Shown here one piece after another: positions 27,645 through 36,793 of a DNA stretch of 64,000 bases. A program made the translations under genes and the position numbers. The notes under the pieces are model-generated. The model was not told where the DNA came from. It made no database searches and saw nothing but the letters and a program-made list of their open reading frames with translations. Position 1 is the first letter of the stretch, and every line of letters begins with the position of its first letter. Source of the stretch: Loktanella sp. D2R18 (lineage in GTDB: Bacteria > Pseudomonadota > Alphaproteobacteria > Rhodobacterales > Rhodobacteraceae); assembly GCF_003318235.1 (NCBI RefSeq), contig NZ_QOCG01000011.1, positions 186,001 through 250,000 of the forward strand. The letters are read 5' to 3'.

Positions 27645-28496
27645 TTAGTTAACCACTACCGCGATACAATCCGCGCCTTCGGCTTCGAGTGCCGCGCAGA
27701 AACGGCGGGCTTCGGCACGGTCTTCGAACCCACTGGCGCGCAAGCGATACCATGTCCCGCTGGATTGATCAGACACTTGAATGACGCGTTCTTTCCCAGC
27801 CAGTAGCGTGTCAAAACGCCCTTCGATCAGCGCCCATTGGGTTGCCGCCAATTCAGGCGAAGGAAACGCGCCAAGCTGCACAAGGTTTGTACCAACCGCA
27901 AAACTGGCTGAGTTCACCGCGATTTCGTTATTTGTTGCAGCGACAGGCGCTGCCCGCAGGCTCGCGGGGCGAATGACGGGTCGTAATGAGCGAGCAACGC
28001 CCGGCACATCGGCGGCAATCGTGACGATTTGCGCGACTTCGGGATTTGCGTCTTCGGCGGTTTGGCTGGCGATTGCTAGGATTTCGCCGACAACCGCATC
28101 CGCTTCGGCCTGTGTCAAATCCGTCGTCATCGCAAATGCGTCGACTTCAGCAACAGGCTGCGCGTCCAAATCTTCTTGTGCCAGACCCGCCGTCGTTGGT
28201 GCGAGCACGAGACGATCCTCTGGGCCACCTGCCTCGCCGATGGCGGCAACTTCATTCACAGAAAGCCCCGTATGCGTCGCGACAGCCCCACCAGGATTAT
28301 CGGGCAAGACACGCATTTCGCCTTCCATTGCGCGCACAACAGGAATGCCGGTGACGTCGCGCATGATCAGCTTATAACCCCAAAAGCTGACCCCAAGGAT
28401 CAGCGCAAGAGACAGGCCAGCGCCTGCGAAATTCATGATGGTATTGGTGCGCGATGCGTCACCCGATGGGGCGAACCCTTCGTTGTAAACTGCCAT
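27645..28496 (-). CDS. SPOR-domain inner-membrane protein
   Basis: 283 residues. Single-pass membrane protein: short cytoplasmic N-terminus, one helix (TIMNFAGAGLSLALILGVSF), a long Ala/Glu-rich periplasmic linker and a C-terminal SPOR domain (about 205-283, VQLGAFPSPELAATQWALI ... YRLRASGFEDRAEARRFC). SPOR domains bind glycan strands stripped of stem peptides at division sites. Its place between argS and nagZ is conserved in Rhodobacteraceae. Two Cys in the SPOR domain (RFC and ADC) could pair. Confidence 0.9.
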   Translation of the reverse strand: MAVYNEGFAPSGDASRTNTIMNFAGAGLSLALILGVSFWGYKLIMRDVTGIPVVRAMEGEMRVLPDNPGGAVATHTGLSVNEVAAIGEAGGPEDRLVLAPTTAGLAQEDLDAQPVAEVDAFAMTTDLTQAEADAVVGEILAIASQTAEDANPEVAQIVTIAADVPGVARSLRPVIRPASLRAAPVAATNNEIAVNSASFAVGTNLVQLGAFPSPELAATQWALIEGRFDTLLAGKERVIQVSDQSSGTWYRLRASGFEDRAEARRFCAALEAEGADCIAVVVN

Positions 28497-28568
28497 TTCT
28501 GCCTCACTGCCCGCGCCTTTTTGGCTTATGGGTCCGTTATTACTCAGCTCGATCCAGCAGTGTGTGCG

Positions 28569-30308
28569 TCAACGCATCTCTTCTGCCGGAGTGACACCAA
28601 GAATACCCAATCCGTGCGAAATAACAATCGCTACGGCGCGGATCAGGGCGATTTTCGCCTGTGTGGCATCTGAATCACTCTCTTGGACAAACCGCAGGGC
28701 AGTTTCATCGTTACCGCGGTTATAAAGCGCATGGAAATCCGACGCCAAATCATAGAGATAAAACGCGATCCGGTGCGGTTCGTGGCCTTTTGCGGCGATC
28801 TCAACAAGGCGGGGCCATTCGGCAATTTTCTTGATCACACCCAGTTCAGCGTCATGTGACAGACCTGACAGGTCGATCCCGGCAAGCGTGGCATCATCCA
28901 CAGCCGTAAACGCACCCGCCTTTTTCACCGCAGAGTTCACGCGCGCATAAGCGTAGTTCACGTAGAACACCGGGTTGTCTTTGGATTGCTCCAGCACCTT
29001 GTCGAAGTCAAAATCAAGCGGCGCGTCATTTTTGCGCGTCAGCATGTGGAACCGCGTCACATCGGGGCCAACTTGTTTCACGACATCGGCAAGCGTGACA
29101 AAGGTCCCTGCCCGTTTGGACATTTTGAACGGCGCGCCGTTTTTATACAGCTTCACCAATTGTGTTAGCTTCACATCTAGCGGCACTTTGCCATCAGACA
29201 ACGCAGAAACAGCCGCCTTCATCCGTTTGACATAACCGCCGTGATCGGCACCGAACACGTCGATCAGCTGATCAAATCCGCGCTGTACCTTATCATAGTG
29301 GTACGCGATATCAGGCGCGAAATAGGTCCAAGCCCCGTCAGATTTCTGTACAGGCCGGTCCACATCATCACCGTGTTCTGTTGACTTAAACAACGTCTGT
29401 TCGCGCGGTTCCCAATCTTCGGGCATTTTGCCTTTTGGCGGTTCAAGCACACCACGATAGATCAGGCCTTTTTCATCCAACTCAGCAATCGCTTTTTCAA
29501 TCAATCCTGTGCCATACAGCGATTTTTCAGAAAAGAAATTGTCCATGACAACGCCAAGCGAGGCCAGATCAACGCGGATCAGGTCCATCATCGTGTCCGT
29601 TGCGAATTCCCGAATTTCAAGCAACCAGACGTCTTCGCCCTTGTCCACAAACGCATCGCCAACTTTGGCTTTCAAAGCTTCCCCCACCGGGATCAGATAA
29701 TCACCAGGATAGGTGCCGTCAGGAAACGCAACCTCTTGGCCGTGCGCTTCAAGGTAGCGCAAATAGACAGAGCGTGCGAGCACATCGACCTGCGCCCCGC
29801 CATCGTTGACATAGTATTCTTTGGTCACATCATAGCCAGCATAATCCAGCAGGCGCGCCAGCGCATCGCCGAATACGGCCCCGCGTGTGTGCCCCACATG
29901 CAGCGGCCCGGTTGGGTTCGCAGACACATATTCAACCAGCATTTTGGCGTTTTGGCCCAATATGGATTGCCCGAATTTGGGATCCGTCAACGCAGTCTTG
30001 ACAACGCCCTGCCAAACACCCGCATCGAGCCGCATGTTCAAGAACCCCGGTCCGGCGACCTCGGCCACTGTGATCATCGGATCATTCAGCAGTTTGGCGG
30101 CCAATGCATCTGCAATCGCGCGCGGGTTCATTTTAGCAGGTTTCGCCAAAACCATCGCCGCGTTGGTCGCCATATCCCCATGGGCTGCGTCGCGTGGCGG
30201 CTCAACGGACACGGCCGCCGTAGACAGGCCTTCGGGCAGTGTTCCTTCGGCCACCATCTGATCAAGGCAAGCAATTACACGGGTACGGATATCGGCAAAC
30301 AGGTTCAT
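28569..30308 (-). CDS. argS: Arginyl-tRNA synthetase
   Basis: 579 residues, class I aminoacyl-tRNA synthetase. HIGH-type motif in [15 protein letters not shown] (near residue 133), KMSK in [12 protein letters not shown]-terminal additional domain and C-terminal DALR anticodon-binding domain ending TPAEEMR. Shine-Dalgarno AAAGGATT before ATG. Upstream, at 30322-30333, a perfect palindrome CCCCAATTGGGG lies in the short leader; its meaning is unclear. First gene of argS-SPOR-nagZ-scpA-scpB. Confidence 0.97.
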   Translation of the reverse strand: MNLFADIRTRVIACLDQMVAEGTLPEGLSTAAVSVEPPRDAAHGDMATNAAMVLAKPAKMNPRAIADALAAKLLNDPMITVAEVAGPGFLNMRLDAGVWQGVVKTALTDPKFGQSILGQNAKMLVEYVSANPTGPLHVGHTRGAVFGDALARLLDYAGYDVTKEYYVNDGGAQVDVLARSVYLRYLEAHGQEVAFPDGTYPGDYLIPVGEALKAKVGDAFVDKGEDVWLLEIREFATDTMMDLIRVDLASLGVVMDNFFSEKSLYGTGLIEKAIAELDEKGLIYRGVLEPPKGKMPEDWEPREQTLFKSTEHGDDVDRPVQKSDGAWTYFAPDIAYHYDKVQRGFDQLIDVFGADHGGYVKRMKAAVSALSDGKVPLDVKLTQLVKLYKNGAPFKMSKRAGTFVTLADVVKQVGPDVTRFHMLTRKNDAPLDFDFDKVLEQSKDNPVFYVNYAYARVNSAVKKAGAFTAVDDATLAGIDLSGLSHDAELGVIKKIAEWPRLVEIAAKGHEPHRIAFYLYDLASDFHALYNRGNDETALRFVQESDSDATQAKIALIRAVAIVISHGLGILGVTPAEEMR

Positions 30309-30402
30309 AGCAATCCTTTAGCCCCAATTGGGGATCATCTTATTTGGCCCGGGTTTACCACCCTATCCGCGCAGGTCAATGCGGCCTGCACGGGCCGTTG
30401 TG

Positions 30403-32238
30403 CTAGCTATCCGCGGGCGGCTGTTCACCGTCTTCGTCGCCAGGAGGACGCATCGCGATGATCCGCACGTCCGGCGCGGGTTTAACCTCTTCATCTTTAC
30501 GGATCAATTTAATCGCGCCAGCGGTGTCAATCCGGGCGAAAAGATGCGCCTCTGGGCGGTTTTGCCGCCAATGTTGCAGCGTGTATTCTTCGGTCAACCG
30601 CGTCACACGGAAGGTCCAGCCTTGCGCGATCAATGCCTCTAACCCGTGATGGGTTTCTTCGGGACCAAACTTGCGCCCGCCGAGTGTACGCGGCAATTGG
30701 TGGCGCGCGCTGTCGTTCTTGGCGCGCATCACTTGAAACACGGAATCGCGGCCAAATTCGGGGGCCAAATCCGTCGCGACAAGCGTGTTGTAGGCGTCAT
30801 TGTCAGTGGCTGCGACCAAGGTCGCATAGCTGATCAGTTCAAGCCGCTGTTCTGCGGCCTCGGACAGAATGTCGCCGGAAAACGTCGGAATTCCAGCCGC
30901 ACGCGCACTGCGTAGATTGCCAAAGTTAGGGTCAGTCATCAGCACGGGCACATCCGCCTTTTTCAACGCCGCAGCAAAGGCCGTTGTCCACTTTGACCCG
31001 CCGATCACCACGACCCCCGGCACATCCGCACCCGTCAGCCCCAGCCAGCGCGCAAAAGGTGCCAACGTAAACCCGTGCAATACCACCGTGAATGCCACAA
31101 GAACAAACGCCAGCGGCGCAATCAGTGGCGCATCTTCAAAGCCAAGCCCGATCAGCCGATCCCCAAACAAGCCTGCAACAGCGACCAACACCACCCCCCG
31201 CGGGCCGGTGAAGGCCACAAGGATTTGTTCTTTGTACGGCACGCCGGAACCTAAAAGAGCGACGAACACTGTCAACGGGCGCGCGACCAAAACAACCAAT
31301 GCGACAAAGGCAAACGCGCGGAAATCAAGCTGCCGTAACGCAGAAAAATCAAGGCTCGCTGCGAGCAGAATAAACACGCCTGACACCAGCAAAACGGTGG
31401 CGTGTTCCTTAAAGCGGCGCAGCTCTTCGTAGCTGGGCAGGTTCGCATTCGCGATCACGATCCCCATGATCGTCACCGCCAATAGCCCGCTTTCGTGCAA
31501 AACATGATCCGAGAGACCAAAGATGCCCAAAAGCAGCGCAAACAGCACAGGCACTTTCATGTATTCTGGCACAAGACCGCGTTTGAATGCCCGTGCGAGA
31601 CCATAGCCTGCCACCACACCAAGCAGGGTCGCAAAGCCAATCCCGATCACCAAATCCATGATCGCCGCGTTCACGGTGGTGGCCGTGTTCATCACCAGCA
31701 CAACTTCAAACGCCAGTACCGCCGCCAAGGCCCCAATAGGATCATTCACGATGGCTTCCCACTGCAACAGGGCCGCCGGGCGTTTTGACAGGCGGGCTGT
31801 GCGCAGCAAAGGCGCAATCACGGTGGGTCCTGTCACAATCATGATACCGCCAAAGACCGCCGCGCTTTCCCACGAAAGCCCCGCCCCATAGCGCAATGCA
31901 AGCGCCGATGTCAGCCAGCCAAGCGGCGCACCGATAAACACAAGTCGTCGTACGCCTTTGGCCGCATCAGACAATGAATGAAAGTTGAGCGTAAGCCCCC
32001 CCTCGAACAAGATAATCGCAACCGCAATCGAAATCATCGGCGCCATCAACGGCCCAATATCGCGCGCGGGGTCAAAAACACCTGCCACTGGGCCGATCAA
32101 AACCCCAGCAACCAACATCAAAACAATCGCGGGCATGCGAAGACGCCACGCCACCCATTGCGACCCAACGCCAAGCGCGCCAACAAGCGCAAACGCCATC
32201 ACAGGAGCCATCGCTCCTACTTCTGATTCAACTGCCAT
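30403..32238 (-). CDS. CPA1-type cation:proton antiporter with TrkA-like C-terminal domain
   Basis: 611 residues. About twelve membrane helices (residues 1-400) of the Na+/H+ exchanger fold, with the ion-site region HESGLLAVTIMGIVIANAN and AFTGPRGVVLVAVAGL. Then a cytoplasmic Rossmann-type RCK/TrkA_N part (VVVIGGSKWTTAFAAALKKADVPVLMTDPN) and a C-terminal tail, as in CPA1/KefB-like regulated exchangers. Start ATG 32238 with CAGGAG six bases upstream. Overlaps the dgt end by 11 bases. It splits the usual dgt-argS neighbour pair. Whether Na+ or K+ is exchanged cannot be read from sequence. Confidence 0.9.
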   Translation of the reverse strand: MAVESEVGAMAPVMAFALVGALGVGSQWVAWRLRMPAIVLMLVAGVLIGPVAGVFDPARDIGPLMAPMISIAVAIILFEGGLTLNFHSLSDAAKGVRRLVFIGAPLGWLTSALALRYGAGLSWESAAVFGGIMIVTGPTVIAPLLRTARLSKRPAALLQWEAIVNDPIGALAAVLAFEVVLVMNTATTVNAAIMDLVIGIGFATLLGVVAGYGLARAFKRGLVPEYMKVPVLFALLLGIFGLSDHVLHESGLLAVTIMGIVIANANLPSYEELRRFKEHATVLLVSGVFILLAASLDFSALRQLDFRAFAFVALVVLVARPLTVFVALLGSGVPYKEQILVAFTGPRGVVLVAVAGLFGDRLIGLGFEDAPLIAPLAFVLVAFTVVLHGFTLAPFARWLGLTGADVPGVVVIGGSKWTTAFAAALKKADVPVLMTDPNFGNLRSARAAGIPTFSGDILSEAAEQRLELISYATLVAATDNDAYNTLVATDLAPEFGRDSVFQVMRAKNDSARHQLPRTLGGRKFGPEETHHGLEALIAQGWTFRVTRLTEEYTLQHWRQNRPEAHLFARIDTAGAIKLIRKDEEVKPAPDVRIIAMRPPGDEDGEQPPADS

Positions 32239-33400
32239 CGATAACTCCTGCTGGAATTTCTTCACCGCCGATCAGGCGGGTATGTTCTTGGATCGCGAAC
32301 CGGTCCGTCATTCCCGCGATATAATCCGCAACAATCCGAGCAAGCGCGGTTCTATTCGGCGCATCCGCCACGTCCTTGCGCCATTGTTTTGGCAACTCGT
32401 CAGCATTTTCCATGAAAAACGGGAAAAGGTCATCAACCATCTTGGTAACCACCACACGCATATCAACAACGGCGGGCGCGCGGTACATACGGGTGAATAA
32501 GAACTTGCGAATAACCTTAAGGTCTGTCCAAAGTTCGGGTGAAAATTGCACCATCATGCGGCCCGCATGGCGAATGTCGTGCACACTAGCCGGATGTAGT
32601 TCGGTTAGGTTGCGCTGGCTGACCTTGATGACATCTTCGACCAAGACACCAAAGAAACGGCGCAGGGCTTCGTGGCGGCGGCGGTAATAGTTCAGACCGG
32701 AGTATTTGGCATCCACACGGGCAAAGCAGTCACGCAGGATTGGCAGTTCCGCCAGATCATCTGTGCTGAAAAGCTCCGCACGAAGTCCGTCATGTAAGTC
32801 ATGGTTATTATAAGCAATATCATCCGCAAGCGCGGCAACTTGCGCTTCGGCACTCGCATGTGTGTGCAGTTCAAGATCGTGACGATCATTGTACGCCGCC
32901 AATGCGTAAGGAATATCCCCCGTCACAGGCCCATTGTGCTTGGCGATCCCTTCCAGGGTCTCCCACGTCAGGTTCAGCCCATCCCATTCGGCATAGTGCC
33001 GTTCCAGATCGGTGACGATCCGCAGGGCCTGTGCGTTGTGGTCAAACCCGCCGTAGGGCTGCATCAGCGCATCAAGCGCCTCTTCTCCGGTGTGGCCAAA
33101 CGGTGTGTGCCCAAGATCATGGGCAAGCGCGATGGCTTCGGTCAGCTCAACATTTAGTCCCAATGTGCCCGCAATCGTCCGGGCCACTTGGGCGACCTCA
33201 ATTGAATGGGTCAGACGTGTGCGAAAATAATCGCCTTCATGTTCGATAAACACTTGGGTCTTATGCTTGAGCCTGCGAAACGCCGACGCATGGATAATTC
33301 GATCGCGATCGCGTTGAAAAGGTGAGCGAAAATAACTTTCCTCTTCGGTATAAAGCCGCCCGCGCGGGTTTTGCGGGTCGGTTGCATAAGGGGCTGCCAT
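32228..33400 (-). CDS. dgt: Deoxyguanosinetriphosphate triphosphohydrolase-like protein (HD domain)
   Basis: 390 residues with the chosen start MAAPYATDPQNPRGRLY (33400); an ATG at 33433 is also in frame. HD-domain dNTP triphosphohydrolase: RDRDRIIHASAFRRLKHKTQVF, RLTHSIEVAQVAR, the metal-binding LAHDLGHTPFGHTGE, and ALADDIAYNNHDLHDGLRAE. It is the short bacterial type-2 form found in alphaproteobacteria, thought to trim dNTP pools. Divergent from the erpA-like gene over 72 bases, a conserved neighbour. Confidence 0.93.
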   Translation of the reverse strand: MAAPYATDPQNPRGRLYTEEESYFRSPFQRDRDRIIHASAFRRLKHKTQVFIEHEGDYFRTRLTHSIEVAQVARTIAGTLGLNVELTEAIALAHDLGHTPFGHTGEEALDALMQPYGGFDHNAQALRIVTDLERHYAEWDGLNLTWETLEGIAKHNGPVTGDIPYALAAYNDRHDLELHTHASAEAQVAALADDIAYNNHDLHDGLRAELFSTDDLAELPILRDCFARVDAKYSGLNYYRRRHEALRRFFGVLVEDVIKVSQRNLTELHPASVHDIRHAGRMMVQFSPELWTDLKVIRKFLFTRMYRAPAVVDMRVVVTKMVDDLFPFFMENADELPKQWRKDVADAPNRTALARIVADYIAGMTDRFAIQEHTRLIGGEEIPAGVIDGS

Positions 33401-33472
33401 TGATTTGCCTGTCTTGTCCGTCTTGCCTGACATCCCTATATTGCAATTGAACACAAACGCATAGGTCGCAAA

Positions 33473-33799
33473 ATGCTGACAATTCCCCCTAAAGTAACGC
33501 CGCGCGCGTTTGAACGGCTTGCCGAGATCGGTGCCGCAGCCCAAGGCAAGGCCCTGCGCATCGCGGTCGAAGGCGGCGGATGTTCCGGGTTTCAGTATGA
33601 AATCGACCTCGATGACGTCAAGGACGATGATCTGGCGTTGTCAGATCAAGGCGAAACCGTCGTGATCGACGCGGTGTCCCTGCCGTTTTTGGCCGATGCC
33701 ACAATTGATTTTTCCGAAGAATTAATCGGCGCGCGGTTCGTGATCAACAATCCAAACGCGGCATCATCATGCGGTTGCGGCACATCGTTTTCGATGTAA
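33473..33799 (+). CDS. erpA: Iron-sulfur cluster insertion protein, ErpA/IscA (HesB) family
   Basis: 108 residues, A-type Fe-S carrier. The three cluster cysteines are present: one in GGGCSGFQYEI and two in SSCGCGTSFSM at the C-terminus. It passes [2Fe-2S] or [4Fe-4S] clusters to target enzymes. The ErpA versus IscA label is based on position next to dgt in Rhodobacteraceae. Divergent from dgt. Confidence 0.92.
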   Translation: MLTIPPKVTPRAFERLAEIGAAAQGKALRIAVEGGGCSGFQYEIDLDDVKDDDLALSDQGETVVIDAVSLPFLADATIDFSEELIGARFVINNPNAASSCGCGTSFSM

Positions 33800-33857
33800 C
33801 CTACCCTTGTGCATCTTTGACCCGTCCGTCAAAACTTACCCAAACGAGGGATTGGCC

Positions 33858-34658
33858 ATGAAAATCGCGACATTCAATATTAATGGCATCAAGGCACGGA
33901 TGAATGCGCTGTCTGACTGGCTTGATGATGCCAATCCAGACGTCGCGATTTTGCAAGAAATCAAATCCCAAGACGAAGGGTTTCCGCGCGAAGCCCTTGA
34001 AGAAAAAGGGTATAATGTCGAAACCCACGGGCAAAAGGGGTTTAACGGCGTTGCGATCCTGTCCAAGCTGCCGCTTGAGGATGTGACCCGCGGCTTGCCC
34101 GGTGCAGCGGGTGCCGGGCGCGAAGGCATTGACGACGAAGAGGCGCGCTATATCGAAGCAACTGTCGTAGGCGATGTCGCGATCCGCATTTGCGGTCTGT
34201 ACCTGCCCAATGGCAACCCAGCCCCCGGCCCCAAATATGATTACAAACTACGTTGGATGGATCGCCTGCATGCGCGTGCGCAAGAATTGCTCGCGGATGA
34301 ACTGCCCGCGCTGATGGCCGGTGACTACAACATCATCCCACAACCCGAGGATGCAGCGCGCCCCGAACTTTGGACAGACGACGCGCTGTTTCGCGCCGAA
34401 AGCCGGGCCGCATTTCGTAAGATCGTGAATCTTGGATTTACCGAAGCCTTTCGGTCGGTTGAAACGGGCGACGGCCACTATTCATTCTGGGATTATCAGG
34501 CAGGCGCGTGGGAAAAAAACAACGGAATCCGGATTGATCACTTCCTTTTGACCCCACAATGCGCGGATTTGTTGAATAATTGTTGGATCGAATCTGCTGT
34601 ACGTGGCCGCGAACGCCCATCGGATCACGTGCCAGTTTGGGTTGACCTCGCGGCTTAA
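33858..34658 (+). CDS. xthA: Exodeoxyribonuclease III
   Basis: 266 residues. AP endonuclease and 3'-5' exonuclease of base excision repair. Start ATG 33858 is preceded by GAGGG; a longer frame from 33807 is rejected. Family motifs: MKIATFNINGIKAR, ILQEIKSQDEGFP (metal Glu), GDYN (Asp/Asn), the region WDYQAG, and the C-terminal catalytic SDHVPV. Reads away from erpA by 58 bases. Confidence 0.95.
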   Translation: MKIATFNINGIKARMNALSDWLDDANPDVAILQEIKSQDEGFPREALEEKGYNVETHGQKGFNGVAILSKLPLEDVTRGLPGAAGAGREGIDDEEARYIEATVVGDVAIRICGLYLPNGNPAPGPKYDYKLRWMDRLHARAQELLADELPALMAGDYNIIPQPEDAARPELWTDDALFRAESRAAFRKIVNLGFTEAFRSVETGDGHYSFWDYQAGAWEKNNGIRIDHFLLTPQCADLLNNCWIESAVRGRERPSDHVPVWVDLAA

Positions 34659-34707
34659 GGTCATAGATACGTATAGTACGTATTTATTTTGTAAGGAGCA
34701 TCCTAAA

Positions 34708-35037
34708 ATGCTCAATAAAACCACATTGATGGTCACATTTTTGACCGCGCTAAGCCCTTCGGTCGCGGCCGCGCAATGCGCGATGGCGTCAACTGGGGCC
34801 GGCTGCGTTTCAGTGCCACAATCCGCCGCCGCCCCGCGCCCCAGCCCAGTTGAAATTGGCAGCTATCTCACGCGTGGCGAACATTCGATCATGATGAATG
34901 CCGGGTACTACGGGTTTCCCCCGGTGCGCGATGGCTGGGTGTATATCCGCATCGAAGATGACGTCTACCGCGTTGATTTTAGTAGCTTTGAAGTACTTGA
35001 GCAGGTCACCTATCAGGCGAATTACTATTTCCGCTAG
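34708..35037 (+). CDS. Small secreted protein of unknown function
   Basis: 109 residues. A strong AAGGAG precedes ATG 34708, so it is a real start. Sec signal peptide MLNKTTLMVTFLTALSPSVAAA. The mature part has two cysteines close together (AQCAMASTGAGC), a Pro/Ala stretch, and a C-terminal beta-rich segment ending GWVYIRIEDDVYRVDFSSFEVLEQV, reminiscent of small RcnB-like periplasmic domains, though I cannot confirm that family. The stop codon overlaps the stop of the converging monooxygenase gene by four bases. Confidence 0.7.
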   Translation: MLNKTTLMVTFLTALSPSVAAAQCAMASTGAGCVSVPQSAAAPRPSPVEIGSYLTRGEHSIMMNAGYYGFPPVRDGWVYIRIEDDVYRVDFSSFEVLEQVTYQANYYFR

Positions 35038-36182
35038 GCGCTGACATCAAAATCATAAAGCCATGACAAGCGGTTAAGAAACGCCTTGGGTGCCACGGCC
35101 CCCATTGTACGCAATCCGCCATGTGCAATCCGTCGCTTCACCCCCGAGAAATGGTAGTTGCGCGCATTGCTGTTGGCGACCTTGATCGCACGGATCACGC
35201 GGTCACGCCGTGCTTGCTGGTAAAGGCGCAGACCCGTCGACAAGCTGTCATGCGCTTCACAAGACTGCGCCAAAACATACGCATCTTCGATCGCAAGATT
35301 CGCACCCTGCGCCAAAAACGGCAGCGTCGGATGCGCGGCATCGCCCAAAATCGCCAGCGTCCCCATTTGCCACCGCTGCGCCACCGGGTGCCGGAATAGG
35401 CCCCAAAGGTTGACCTTTTCAACATCGGCAAGAATAGATTTCAGGCTCCAATGGCAATCCGCAAAGACGTGCCGCAGATTGCCGGGATCATCAGGATGGT
35501 TCCAGCCTTCATCCGCCCATTGGCTGCGCTGTTGTACGGCGACGATATTCAACCGCCCGCCCGACAGCGGGTAGGTCACAACATGGCGACCCGGTGCCAT
35601 CCAAATACGGGCGACCGGATCGGCATCCGTCGTTTTTACCAATGCTCGCCAAGCGACTTGGCCCGTGAAAAACGGCGTTGTGGGTTTATTGATCACGCTG
35701 CGGACTGTCGAATGCAGCCCATCGGCACCGATGGTCAGATCAGGGCGCACCTGTGCGCCGCCCGCCAGAAACGACCCATCAACCTGCACATCTGCGATCT
35801 TGGCGTTGAGTTGCACGGTCACGCCCGCAGCCGCACAGGCACGCGCAAGCAGGTCGATCAAAGCTGCGCGATGAAAGAAGCGGTAAGCTGGCGATTGGGA
35901 TGAGAGGTCAAACCTGGTGATCTCATTCCCGGTCAGTGCATCCACCGGAACGACGGCTTCGGCCCGCACCCCTGTCACGCTTAGCGCCTTTTCAAGACCA
36001 AGCGCATAAAGCGCGCGCATACCGTTTGGGGTAATCTGCAGCCCTGCGCCGACCTCGGTCAAGGCAGGGGCTTGCTCATAGACGGTGACAGCAGCACCTT
36101 TCTGTGCGAACGCAAGGGCTGCGGTCAGCCCCCCGATCCCGCCGCCAATAATGGCGACGTTGCGATTTGCGTTGCTCTGCAT
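35034..36182 (-). CDS. FAD-dependent monooxygenase (salicylate/3-hydroxybenzoate hydroxylase type)
   Basis: 382 residues, class A flavoprotein aromatic hydroxylase fold. FAD motifs: VAIIGGGIGGLTAALAFAQKG (GxGxxG) at the N-terminus, LTIGADGLHSTVR (DG motif, about 155-167) and LAILGDAAHPTLPFLAQGA (GD motif, about 275-290). The TLPFLAQGANLAIEDA stretch is typical of the salicylate 1-monooxygenase and 3-hydroxybenzoate 6-hydroxylase group. Substrate not determinable. The start ATG lies one base after the dksA stop, so it is probably co-transcribed with dksA. Confidence 0.86.
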   Translation of the reverse strand: MQSNANRNVAIIGGGIGGLTAALAFAQKGAAVTVYEQAPALTEVGAGLQITPNGMRALYALGLEKALSVTGVRAEAVVPVDALTGNEITRFDLSSQSPAYRFFHRAALIDLLARACAAAGVTVQLNAKIADVQVDGSFLAGGAQVRPDLTIGADGLHSTVRSVINKPTTPFFTGQVAWRALVKTTDADPVARIWMAPGRHVVTYPLSGGRLNIVAVQQRSQWADEGWNHPDDPGNLRHVFADCHWSLKSILADVEKVNLWGLFRHPVAQRWQMGTLAILGDAAHPTLPFLAQGANLAIEDAYVLAQSCEAHDSLSTGLRLYQQARRDRVIRAIKVANSNARNYHFSGVKRRIAHGGLRTMGAVAPKAFLNRLSWLYDFDVSA

Positions 36183-36183
36183 C

Positions 36184-36606
36184 TTAGTCGTCGCGGTGCA
36201 CCTTTTCGCGGCGCTCGTGGCGCTCTTGTGCCTCAAGGCTCATGGTGGCGATAGGGCGTGCGTCAAGCCGTTTGAGAGAGATCGCCTCTCCGGTCATTTC
36301 GCAATAGCCATATTCACCTTCGTCGATGCGGCGCAGGGCTGCGTCGATCTTGGTCACAAGCTTGCGCTGACGGTCGCGTGTGCGCAGTTCAAGTGAACGA
36401 TCTGTTTCCTCGGACGCGCGATCAGCGACATCGGGAATATTGCGGGTTTGGTCTTTCATACCGGCCACTGTATCGCGGGTATCTTCGACAAGTTCAGCCT
36501 TCCAGTTCAAAAGCTTGCGGCGGAAGTATTCCGTCTGGCGTTCGTTCATGAACGGCTCATTATCGGCGGGGGTATAGTCTTCTGGCAGAAACGTTTCGGC
36601 TTTCAT
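36184..36606 (-). CDS. dksA: RNA polymerase-binding transcription factor DksA
   Basis: 140 residues. Start at ATG 36606 with AAGG upstream (ATG 36612 possible). Binds in the secondary channel of RNA polymerase and with ppGpp adjusts promoters in the stringent response. A long coiled coil is visible (about 20-95, with the acidic tip NIPDVADRASEET). The zinc-finger region reads GYCEMTGEAISLKRLDARPIATMSLEAQ, so only the first of the four usual cysteines remains. This loss is typical of the main alphaproteobacterial DksA, so the protein should still be active. Confidence 0.92.
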   Translation of the reverse strand: MKAETFLPEDYTPADNEPFMNERQTEYFRRKLLNWKAELVEDTRDTVAGMKDQTRNIPDVADRASEETDRSLELRTRDRQRKLVTKIDAALRRIDEGEYGYCEMTGEAISLKRLDARPIATMSLEAQERHERREKVHRDD

Positions 36607-36793
36607 CGTCATACCTTATTAATTCTCCGGCGCGGCCTTTGGGCAGTGCAAATGCAGCAAGTCCATGACCTTAATTACGCCGGGGTTTACCCCTTCAACT
36701 GGCAACTGTCACCCCCTGATTTTAACGTTTATGTGTTGTTGATGATCGCGACCGACCTGTTAGATTGCCGGCACAATAATTGGATTTACCGAG

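Noticed and set aside
30322-30333. Palindrome CCCCAATTGGGG in the argS leader
   Set aside because: No loop to form a hairpin and no known regulator; left as a remark.
29736-30461. 241-codon open frame on + opposite argS
   Set aside because: Antisense shadow of a complete argS; no ribosome site, no recognisable domain, composition driven by argS codon bias.
30869-31432. 187-codon open frame on + inside the antiporter gene
   Set aside because: Antisense of a membrane protein; no ribosome site or domain.
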